Below, piece after piece: positions 1-5,612 of a stretch of 7,665 bases of DNA. This DNA is from Alphaproteobacteria bacterium (GTDB lineage Bacteria > Pseudomonadota > Alphaproteobacteria > VGEJ01), in NCBI GenBank assembly GCA_016869335.1, contig VGEJ01000115.1, forward strand, positions 1 through 7,665, given 5' to 3'. Each line of letters starts with the position of its first letter. The first letter of the stretch is position 1. Below the pieces are notes generated by a model that was given only the letters and a program-made list of their open reading frames with translations, did no database searches and had not been told where the DNA came from. The position numbers were made by a program, and so were the translations under genes.

Positions 1-876
1 CTGCGCCGCAAACGCGCTGACATCGCGCATCTCGCGCCAGAACAGCTCGGAGTCCGACCCCTCGAGCTCGGCGAGCGGCGCGCACCCCGTGAGCTCGGCG
101 CGCAACGCCGCGGCACGGTACAGCACCGATGGCTCCGGTCCTTCGAGGCGCACCGCGGTGGCCGCGCGTCCTGCCTGGGCGATGGCAGGCACGGCGGAGC
201 GCGACGCCGCCGCGCGCGGCACATGGGCGAGGCCCGTCGCCTCGTGGGGTCCGCGCCCGACCTGGCCCAGCACGCGCACCGCGACGTCGTCCTCGAGCCC
301 GAGGAGTAGGATCGTCTGCGTCGTCTCGGGGATCGGCATGACCTTGAGGGTGACCTCGGTCAGCACCGCGAGCGTCCCGAACGAGCCGGCGAGGAGCTTG
401 GCGAGGTCGTAGCCGGTCACGTTCTTGACCACCCGCCCGCCCGACTTGAACACCTCGCCCCGGCCGGAGACGGCCTTGAGGCCGAGGAAGTGATCGCGCG
501 CGGCGCCGGCGCTCGGGCGGCGTGGCCCCGAGAGATTGGTGGCGAGGACGCCGCCGATCGTGGCGCCGGGCGCGGTGCCCAGAAGCGGCCCGTAATCGGG
601 CGGCTCGAAGGCCAGGCGCTGGCCCTCGCCGGCGAGCAGGGTCTCGATCTCGGTGATCCGGGTGCCGGCGCCGGCGGTAAGCACGAGCTCCGCCGGCTCA
701 TAGAGACTCACGCCGGCGAGCGCCGTGGTCTCGATGCGGTGGCCGGAGCTGATCGGGCGGCCGAGCGCCCGCTTGCTCCCGCCGCCGACGACCTCGACCG
801 GCGAGCCTGTCGCGGCTGCCCAGGCCACGGCCTGACGGACCTGCTCGGTGGTCGCGAGCCGCAGCGTCTGGACCAT
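1..876 (-). CDS. glcE: Glycolate oxidase FAD-binding subunit GlcE (partial, C-terminus off the left edge)
   Basis: This is the second flavin subunit of the GlcDEF glycolate dehydrogenase, which oxidises glycolate to glyoxylate and passes electrons to the respiratory chain at the inner membrane. I translated 292 residues from the ATG at 876 down to base 1 with no stop. The protein has a short FAD_binding_4 (PCMH-type) domain: VEVVGGGSKRALGRP at about residues 28-42, GTAPGATIGGVLATNLSGP at 100-118, and GGRVVKNVTGYDLAKLL at 146-162 followed by AGSFG at 163-167. The VKNVTGYD segment is typical of GlcE and separates it from GlcD. E. coli GlcE is about 350 residues, so some 50-60 residues are missing. 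The start codon overlaps the glcD stop by one base (TGATG) and has no clear Shine-Dalgarno of its own, which suggests translation by coupling to glcD. The family call is firm; the exact 2-hydroxyacid substrate is inferred. Confidence 0.93.
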   Translation of the reverse strand, partial: MVQTLRLATTEQVRQAVAWAAATGSPVEVVGGGSKRALGRPISSGHRIETTALAGVSLYEPAELVLTAGAGTRITEIETLLAGEGQRLAFEPPDYGPLLGTAPGATIGGVLATNLSGPRRPSAGAARDHFLGLKAVSGRGEVFKSGGRVVKNVTGYDLAKLLAGSFGTLAVLTEVTLKVMPIPETTQTILLLGLEDDVAVRVLGQVGRGPHEATGLAHVPRAAASRSAVPAIAQAGRAATAVRLEGPEPSVLYRAAALRAELTGCAPLAELEGSDSELFWREMRDVSAFAAQ

Positions 877-2360
877 CAGAAGCGCGGCAGATCGGGGAAC
901 GGCAGAAAGCCGCGGTGGACGTGGAGGCGCCCGAGCTCGGCGCAGCGGTGGAGCGTCGGGAACACCTTGCCGGGGTTCAGCAGTCCACCCGGGTCGAAGG
1001 CACACTTCAGCCGCTCCTGATGCGCGAGGTCGACCTCGTCGAACATCGTGCCCATGAGATCGCGCTTCTCGACCCCGACCCCGTGCTCACCGGTCAACAC
1101 CCCGCCGACCGCCACACAGAGCCTCAGGATGTCGGCGCCGAAGGCCTCGGCGCGTTCGAGCTCGCCTGGGTTGTTGGCGTCGTAGAGGATCAGCGGGTGC
1201 AGGTTGCCATCGCCGGCGTGGAAGACGTTGGCCACCCGCAGTTCGTAACGGCGCGAGAGTTCCTGCATCGCGCTCAGGACCTCGCCGAGCCGACCGCGCG
1301 GTATGGTGCCGTCCATGCAGTAGTAGTCGGGCGAGATCCGCCCGACCGCCGGGAACGCCGCCTTGCGCCCGGCCCAGAAGCGCAGCCGCTCGGCTTCATT
1401 CGCGCTCGCCCGCACCGAGACCGCGCCAGCCTGCGCGGCAATTGCCTGGACCCGCTCGATCAGGTGGTCGACCTCGACCGGCGGGCCGTCGAGCTCGACG
1501 ATCAGCAGCGCTTCGACGTCGGGGTAGCCGGGGTGGCAGAACGCCTCGGCCGCCTGGATCGCGGGCCGGTCCATCATCTCCATACCGGCGGGAATGATCC
1601 CGGCGGCGACGACGCGGGCGACGCAGTCACCGGCAGCAACGTTGCTCGGGAAGCCGAGAAGGAGCGCCCGCGCCGTTGCCGGCCGGCGCAGGATCCGCAC
1701 CGTCACCTCGGTGATCACGCCGAGGAGGCCCTCGGAGCCGGTGATGATGCCGAGCAGGTCGTAGCCTTCCGCATCGAGGTGCTTGCCGCCGAGCCGGACG
1801 ATTTCGCCGCTCATCAACACGAGTTCGACCCCGAGCACGTTGTTGGTGGTGAGCCCGTACTTGAGGCAGTGTACGCCGCCCGAGTTCTCGGCGACGTTGC
1901 CGCCGATGGTGCAGGCGATCTGGCTCGACGGATCGGGCGCGTAGTAGAAGCCTGCCGCCTCCACCGCGTGGGTGATGCCGAGGTTGGTCACCCCCGGCTG
2001 GGCGATGACACAGCGATTGTCGTAGTCGATCTCGAGGATGCGATTGAACTTGCCGAGGCCGAGCACGATGCCGTCGGCGAGCGGCAGCGCGCCCCCGGAG
2101 AGCGAGGTGCCGGCGCCGCGCGGCACCACCTTCACGCTGCGCTCGGCGCAGAGCTTGAGGACGCCCGCCACCTGTTCGGTGGTCTCGGGCAGCACCACCG
2201 CGAGCGGCAGTTGGCGGTAGGCGCTCAGTCCATCGCACTCGTAGGGGCGGAGCCCGTCCTCATCGCCGACCACGCCTTCGCCCGGAACGATCGCGCGGAG
2301 CGCCGCGACGATCGCGGCGCGGTTCCGTATGATCGCGCCATCGGGCTCGGGCATGCGCAC
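876..2360 (-). CDS. glcD: Glycolate oxidase FAD-linked catalytic subunit GlcD
   Basis: This is the main flavoprotein subunit of glycolate dehydrogenase, of the FAD_binding_4 plus FAD-oxidase C-terminal family. At 494 residues it is close to E. coli GlcD (499). FAD-domain landmarks are VVPRGAGTSLSGGALPLADG (78-97), the APDPSSQIACTIGGNVAENS stretch (141-160) and GGVHCLKYG (161-169). The C-terminal domain has HAGDGNLHP (381-389) and GEHGVGVEKR (424-433), family-conserved histidine-rich active-site segments, then FDPGGLLNPGK (455-465). Relatives in the same fold include D-lactate and D-2-hydroxyglutarate dehydrogenases, but the glcE partner directly downstream supports GlcD. Two starts are possible, GTG at 2360 and ATG at 2354. 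GAGGTGG at 2370-2376 lies 9 bases before the GTG and 15 before the ATG, so GTG is slightly preferred. The gene is separated from rpmJ upstream by a terminator-like hairpin and probably has its own promoter. Confidence 0.95.
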   Translation of the reverse strand: MRMPEPDGAIIRNRAAIVAALRAIVPGEGVVGDEDGLRPYECDGLSAYRQLPLAVVLPETTEQVAGVLKLCAERSVKVVPRGAGTSLSGGALPLADGIVLGLGKFNRILEIDYDNRCVIAQPGVTNLGITHAVEAAGFYYAPDPSSQIACTIGGNVAENSGGVHCLKYGLTTNNVLGVELVLMSGEIVRLGGKHLDAEGYDLLGIITGSEGLLGVITEVTVRILRRPATARALLLGFPSNVAAGDCVARVVAAGIIPAGMEMMDRPAIQAAEAFCHPGYPDVEALLIVELDGPPVEVDHLIERVQAIAAQAGAVSVRASANEAERLRFWAGRKAAFPAVGRISPDYYCMDGTIPRGRLGEVLSAMQELSRRYELRVANVFHAGDGNLHPLILYDANNPGELERAEAFGADILRLCVAVGGVLTGEHGVGVEKRDLMGTMFDEVDLAHQERLKCAFDPGGLLNPGKVFPTLHRCAELGRLHVHRGFLPFPDLPRF

Positions 2361-2392
2361 GGCCGGCCACCACCTCTGTCAGTCCGGTCGGG

Positions 2393-2398
2393 ATCATA
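2393..2398 (-). promoter_or_regulatory. Possible -10 box upstream of glcD
   Basis: On the minus strand this reads TATGAT, five of six matches to TATAAT, about 33 bases before the GTG start of glcD and just past the rpmJ terminator hairpin. No good TTGACA-like -35 lies 16-18 bases upstream, where the terminator stem sits, so an activator or a weak promoter is implied if it is real. Confidence 0.3.
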
Positions 2399-2402
2399 GA
2401 CC

Positions 2403-2431
2403 AAAACGGCGCGGCCCGGTCGCCGCGGCCG
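2403..2431 (-). terminator. Intrinsic terminator candidate after rpmJ
   Basis: Transcribed from the minus strand, bases 2431-2423 pair with 2414-2407 (eight GC base pairs with one bulged C, 8-base loop), followed at once by TTTT at 2406-2403. It begins 15 bases past the rpmJ stop codon. The T-run is only four bases, so termination may be partial. It would separate rpmJ from glcD. Confidence 0.5.
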
Positions 2432-2445
2432 AACGGAGGCGCTAG

Positions 2446-2571
2446 CTAGCCCTGGCGGGCCTTGAACTTGCGCCGCATCTTGTTGATGACGTAGACGCGC
2501 CCCCTGCGCCGGACCACGCGGCAGGCGCGGTGGCGGGTCTTTGCCGTGCGCAGCGAGTTGACGACCTTCAT
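2446..2571 (-). CDS. rpmJ: 50S ribosomal protein L36 (RpmJ), zinc-free form
   Basis: This 41-residue protein, MKVVNSLRTAKTRHRACRVV at residues 1-20, then RRRGRVYVINK (21-31) and the tail FKARQG (36-41), is L36, a small basic protein of the large ribosomal subunit that contacts 23S rRNA. Zinc-binding L36 has three Cys and one His in a ribbon; here only Cys17 and His14 remain, so this is the 'C-minus' type with the RVYVINK and KARQG signatures. That form is common in alphaproteobacteria, usually as a lone gene outside the large ribosomal operons, as here. It has its own promoter and terminator and shares the strand of its neighbours without an evident functional link to them. The ribosome-binding site is a weak GGGCGGGG about 8 bases before the ATG. 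Length and both ends match the family. Confidence 0.96.
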   Translation of the reverse strand: MKVVNSLRTAKTRHRACRVVRRRGRVYVINKMRRKFKARQG

Positions 2572-2580
2572 ACGTCTGCC

Positions 2581-2597
2581 CCGCCCTGTTAAGGCGG
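2581..2597 (-). other. Small hairpin in the rpmJ 5' leader overlapping the ribosome-binding site
   Basis: In the predicted rpmJ leader, CCGCC (2597-2593) can pair with GGCGG (2585-2581) around a 7-base loop, about 10 bases before the start codon. The 3' arm is part of the G-rich stretch that would serve as ribosome-binding site. Only five base pairs, so it could be chance in such GC-rich DNA. Confidence 0.25.
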
Positions 2598-2614
2598 TCC
2601 CTCAAGAACGCGCG

Positions 2615-2643
2615 ACACTAGGGGCGGCGCAGGGCGCTGTCAA
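2615..2643 (-). promoter_or_regulatory. sigma70-like promoter of rpmJ
   Basis: On the minus strand there is a perfect TTGACA -35 (2643-2638), a 17-base spacer and a TAGTGT -10 (2620-2615, three of six matches, keeping the first TA and final T). Transcription would start near 2608 and give a leader of about 37 bases before the rpmJ ATG at 2571. It lies in the gap between the transporter operon and rpmJ, which is what a separately transcribed rpmJ needs. Confidence 0.65.
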
Positions 2644-2644
2644 C

Positions 2645-2671
2645 CGCGGCGGATGCGGCTCAGACGCCGCG
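2645..2671 (-). terminator. Hairpin across the end of the transporter operon (weak terminator candidate)
   Basis: Bases 2671-2665 (CGCGGCG) can pair perfectly with 2651-2645 (CGCCGCG) around a 13-base loop that contains the permease stop codon. No T-run follows; the next bases belong to the rpmJ -35 box. It could slow 3' degradation or act as a weak terminator, but a 7-bp GC stem is not rare here. Confidence 0.3.
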
Positions 2672-3544
2672 AATGGTGACCGGATCGACGATGTTGAGGC
2701 GGGTGATGTAGCGCTGGAAGATCAGCGCCATGATCACCGGCGGGATGATCGAGAGCGTGCTCGCAGCAGCGAACACCACCATCGGTGTGATGCCGAGCGG
2801 GCCGATCGGCGAGACCCCGATCAGCGCCGGCGACAGCGTCAGCCACTCGCTGCCGCCGGTCAGCACGAGGGCGAACAGAAGCTCGTTCCAGGCGAAGAGG
2901 AAGGCGATGATGAAGGCGGCGCTGATGCCGGGCGCCGCCATAGGCAGCATGACGTGCCAGAGCACCTGGAGCCGGCTGCAGCCGTCGAGCCTGGCCGCGC
3001 GCTCGACCTCGAGCGGCAGGGTCGCGAAGTAGCCCATCAGCACCCAGGCGAGCAGCGGGATGATCGCGGTGAGATAGGTGATGACCAGCGAGATCGGGTT
3101 GCCGATCATGCCGACCGCGTTGAACAGCGTGAAATAAGGAATGAGGATCGCGATCGGCGGCAGCACGCGGCTCATCAGGAGTCCGAACAGGAAGCTGTTC
3201 TTGCCCCGGAAATCGAAGCGCCCGAACGCGTAGCCGGCGAGGGTGGCCACGGCCGTGGCGATGATCGCGGTCGGCAGGGCGACGACGAGGCTGTTGATGA
3301 ACCCGTTGCCCACCGCGACGGTCTGGGCGCCGAAGATGGCGTCGTAGCCCTCATCATCCCCGGCGAGCCCGAACACCCGCGCGTAATTCTGTAACGTCGG
3401 ATCGTGCAGCCAGGCGACGATGCCCTGGTTGAGGTCGGCGTTCTTCATCAGGGAGGCCCACAGGAGCCAGAAGAACGGCGCCATGGTCCACACCGCGACG
3501 ACCACCGCGGCGATGATGACGAAGCGGCGCTGGCGCGGCTCCAT
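2660..3544 (-). CDS. Carbohydrate-type ABC transporter inner-membrane permease (MalG-like)
   Basis: This is one of two membrane subunits of a binding-protein-dependent importer (BPD_transp_1 domain, CUT1 type). The 294 residues show a TM helix at about 9-31, then helices near 84-107, 114-141, 150-172, 207-229 and 255-277. The cytoplasmic EAA loop that docks on the ATPase is at about 178-206 (LEVERAARLDGCSRLQVLWH, then MLPMAAPG), with the usual A-x-x-D-G core. Small size, the FLFAWNELLFALVL helix near 215-228 and last position in the operon fit MalG/UgpE/LacG-like subunits. The C-terminal tail ends in VDPVTIRGV instead of the common GLTAGAVKG-like ending, and the segment between helices 1 and 2 (about 61-80) is slightly long. 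The start lies 4 bases after the upstream permease stop, which implies translational coupling. Substrate cannot be read from the permease. Confidence 0.92.
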   Translation of the reverse strand: MEPRQRRFVIIAAVVVAVWTMAPFFWLLWASLMKNADLNQGIVAWLHDPTLQNYARVFGLAGDDEGYDAIFGAQTVAVGNGFINSLVVALPTAIIATAVATLAGYAFGRFDFRGKNSFLFGLLMSRVLPPIAILIPYFTLFNAVGMIGNPISLVITYLTAIIPLLAWVLMGYFATLPLEVERAARLDGCSRLQVLWHVMLPMAAPGISAAFIIAFLFAWNELLFALVLTGGSEWLTLSPALIGVSPIGPLGITPMVVFAAASTLSIIPPVIMALIFQRYITRLNIVDPVTIRGV

Positions 3545-3548
3545 CGCC

Positions 3549-4475
3549 TCAGCCCGTGATGACCGCGGCCTGACGGACCTCGCGCTCGACCCGTCGGCGG
3601 CGCGATAGCAGGAAGAAGTAGGCCGTCGCCAGCACCGTGGCGATGATGATGAGGATGAACGAGCTCGCCGAGGCGAGCCCGTACTGCGAGAACTGGAAGT
3701 TGAAGCGATAGATCTGCAACGGCAAGAGCTCGGTCACCGTGCCTGGGCCGCCGGCGGTGTAGGCATAGACGAGATCGAACTGGCGGAAGGCGTCGACCGT
3801 CATCACCACCAGCACGATCAGCACGGCGTAGCGGATGTGGGGCACCGTCACGTACCAGAACCGGGCGAGCGGACCGGCGCCATCCATCCGGGCGGCGCGG
3901 TAGAGCGCATCGGGGATGCTCTGCAACGCGGCCAGGAAGAAGAACGCGCCGAGCGGCGCGATGTGCCAGACGAAGGCGACCGACAGCCAGAACAGCGCCC
4001 AGTTCTCGTTGAGCCAGACGAAGCCCTCGGGGACGATGCCGAGCGGCACTAGGATGCCGTTGAACACGCCCCAGCCGGGATCGGTGACCATCGTCCACAT
4101 CCCGGCGGTAACGATCTCGGAGATCGCCCAGGGCATCAGCACCAGCGCGCGGAGCAAGCCACGCAGCGGGAAATCGAGATCGAGCACCACCGCGATGCCG
4201 AGCGAGAGCGCGAACGAGAGCACGACCGAGATGGCGGCGAACTCGAGGCTAAGGAGCGTGGCCTGGATGACCTCCGGCGTGTCGAGTGCTTCCTGCCACA
4301 TGTCGAAGCCGACGTAGTCGCTGCGGCGCAGGATGATGTTGGTCTCGTGCAAGCTAAGGTAGAACGAGTAGCCCAGCGGCATCGCGATGATGATGACGTG
4401 GAACGCGAGAACGACGGCGACGATCAGCAGCGCAAAGCGCGCATCCGACATGTAGGGTCGCTGTTTCGTCGCCAT
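3549..4475 (-). CDS. Carbohydrate-type ABC transporter inner-membrane permease (MalF-like)
   Basis: This is the partner membrane subunit of the importer. I place the start at the ATG at 4475 (MATKQRPYMSDARF), giving 308 residues. The frame stays open further upstream, but that part overlaps the ATPase gene and does not look like a permease. AGGGG at 9 bases upstream is a usable ribosome-binding site. Helices are visible at about 14-34, 74-99, 107-129, 158-183, 215-235 and 271-290. The EAA loop, IPDALYRAARMDGAGPLARF, begins at 187 and ends in YVTVPH near 213. It has the short form typical of UgpA/LacF-like subunits and lacks the large periplasmic P2 loop of E. coli MalF. The AYTAGGPGTVTELLPLQIY segment (238-256) is characteristic of this family. 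It starts 16 bases after the ATPase stop and is followed 4 bases later by the second permease. Confidence 0.93.
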   Translation of the reverse strand: MATKQRPYMSDARFALLIVAVVLAFHVIIIAMPLGYSFYLSLHETNIILRRSDYVGFDMWQEALDTPEVIQATLLSLEFAAISVVLSFALSLGIAVVLDLDFPLRGLLRALVLMPWAISEIVTAGMWTMVTDPGWGVFNGILVPLGIVPEGFVWLNENWALFWLSVAFVWHIAPLGAFFFLAALQSIPDALYRAARMDGAGPLARFWYVTVPHIRYAVLIVLVVMTVDAFRQFDLVYAYTAGGPGTVTELLPLQIYRFNFQFSQYGLASASSFILIIIATVLATAYFFLLSRRRRVEREVRQAAVITG

Positions 4476-4491
4476 CCTCGCGTGCCCCTGG

Positions 4492-5601
4492 CTAGCGCGG
4501 ATAGACGCGCCGACCGGCGTCGTCGAACAGATAGAGCTTGTCGGCAGGAAGCCCGAGCGGCACCGTGTCACCCACGCGCACCGAAAGCTCCGGCCGCGCG
4601 CGGACCTTGAACAGGCGTCGCGCCGCTTCATCGCTGTCGCCGAAGGCGATGTCGAGGAAGAGGTCGGAGCCGACCGGCTCGGTCGCGAACACCCGGCCCT
4701 CGATCACCCCCGCGGTTCCCGCCCCCCCCAGCTCGGTCCTGACGTTCTCGGCGCGGATGCCGAGCGTCTTGATGGCGCCGGCTCCGCTGCCCTCGATCAC
4801 GCCCTCCGGCAGCGGCAGGAAGAACGCCGCCGCCTCGAAGCCGCGGCTCCCGTTGCGCTCGGCGATGCGGCCGGCGACGAAGTTCATTCCCGGATCGCCG
4901 AGGAAATGCGCGACCATCGTGTTGGACGGCCGGCCATAGACCTCGTCCGGAGAGCCGTACTGCTGGACGATGCCTGCATCCATGACCGCGATGCGGTCGG
5001 CCATCGTCAGTGCCTCGACCTGATCGTGGGTAACGTAGATGAAGGTCGAGCCTAGCCGCTCGTGGAGCTTCTTGATCTCGATCCGCATCTCGACGCGCAG
5101 CTTGGCATCGAGGCTCGAAAGCGGCTCGTCGAACAGGAACACCGCTGGGCGGCGGACAACCGCGCGCCCGAGCGCCACGCGCTGGCGCTGCCCACCCGAA
5201 AGCTCGTGGACGTGGCGCCCCAGTAGCTCGCCGATGTGGAGGAGGCGCGCGACGTCATCGACGCGCTTGTCGATCTCCGGGCGCGCCATGCGAGCCATCC
5301 GCAGCGGAAAGGCGATGTTCTGCGCCACGGTCATGTGCGGGTAGAGCGCGATGCTCTGGAACACCATGGCGATGTCGCGCTTGTCCGGCGGCACCCCCTC
5401 GATGCGCCGGCCATCGAGCATGATATGGCCCTCGCTCGGCACCTCAAGGCCGGCGATCATGTTGAGGGTGGTGGTCTTGCCGCAACCGGAGGGCCCGAGC
5501 AGGACGACGAACTCGCCGTCCCGGATCTCGAGGCTCAGGCGGTCGACGGCGAGGGTGTCACCAAAACGCTTGGTGACACCCTCGAGGCGGACGCCAGCCA
5601 T
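4492..5601 (-). CDS. ABC transporter ATP-binding protein, MalK/UgpC/MsmK type
   Basis: This is the cytoplasmic ATPase that drives the importer. Its 369 residues match the MalK/UgpC length. Walker A is GPSGCGKTT (36-44), the Q-loop glutamine is Q82, the signature is LSGGQ (134-138), Walker B plus catalytic glutamate is VFLFDEP (154-160, E159), the D-loop is SSLD (162-165) and the switch histidine is H192. Residues from about 235 to the end form the C-terminal TOBE/OB-fold regulatory region typical of CUT1 ATPases, including the GIRAENV motif at 281-287. All catalytic residues are present. The start ATG lies 11 bases after the binding-protein stop and has no strong Shine-Dalgarno, so coupling is likely. 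Codons 6-17 contain a perfect 15-bp inverted repeat (5550-5584). MalK-type ATPases can be shared between importers, so this one may energise other transporters as well. Confidence 0.95.
   Translation of the reverse strand: MAGVRLEGVTKRFGDTLAVDRLSLEIRDGEFVVLLGPSGCGKTTTLNMIAGLEVPSEGHIMLDGRRIEGVPPDKRDIAMVFQSIALYPHMTVAQNIAFPLRMARMARPEIDKRVDDVARLLHIGELLGRHVHELSGGQRQRVALGRAVVRRPAVFLFDEPLSSLDAKLRVEMRIEIKKLHERLGSTFIYVTHDQVEALTMADRIAVMDAGIVQQYGSPDEVYGRPSNTMVAHFLGDPGMNFVAGRIAERNGSRGFEAAAFFLPLPEGVIEGSGAGAIKTLGIRAENVRTELGGAGTAGVIEGRVFATEPVGSDLFLDIAFGDSDEAARRLFKVRARPELSVRVGDTVPLGLPADKLYLFDDAGRRVYPR
5550..5584 (-). repeat. Perfect 15-bp inverted repeat at the start of the ATPase gene
   Basis: Bases 5550-5564 (CGAGGGTGTCACCAA) and 5570-5584 (TTGGTGACACCCTCG) are exact reverse complements separated by five bases (AACGC on the plus strand). 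In mRNA this gives a 15-bp stem with a 5-base loop covering codons 6-17 of the ATPase, starting 17 bases after the A of the ATG. No T-run follows, so it is not an intrinsic terminator. It may act on mRNA stability or on relative expression of binding protein and ATPase, or as a DNA operator; the role is inferred. Confidence 0.8.
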
Positions 5602-5612
5602 CGTCCGTCAGA

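Noticed and set aside
915..2399. Long plus-strand open frame of 494 codons opposite glcD
   Set aside because: It is antisense to a clear GlcD and its translation is rich in Arg, Asp, Glu and His without any recognisable domain, as expected of the mirror frame of a high-GC gene.
2546..3394. Plus-strand open frame of 282 codons, very rich in Asp, Glu, Arg and Gln
   Set aside because: Antisense to the MalG-like permease; hydrophobic codons read backwards give this charged composition. Not a real acidic-repeat protein.
4476..4631. Extended N-terminus for the MalF-like permease
   Set aside because: The frame is open to 4631 but lies within the ATPase gene, has atypical Arg/Cys/Ser-rich content, and the ATG at 4475 has a suitable ribosome-binding site and a normal permease start.
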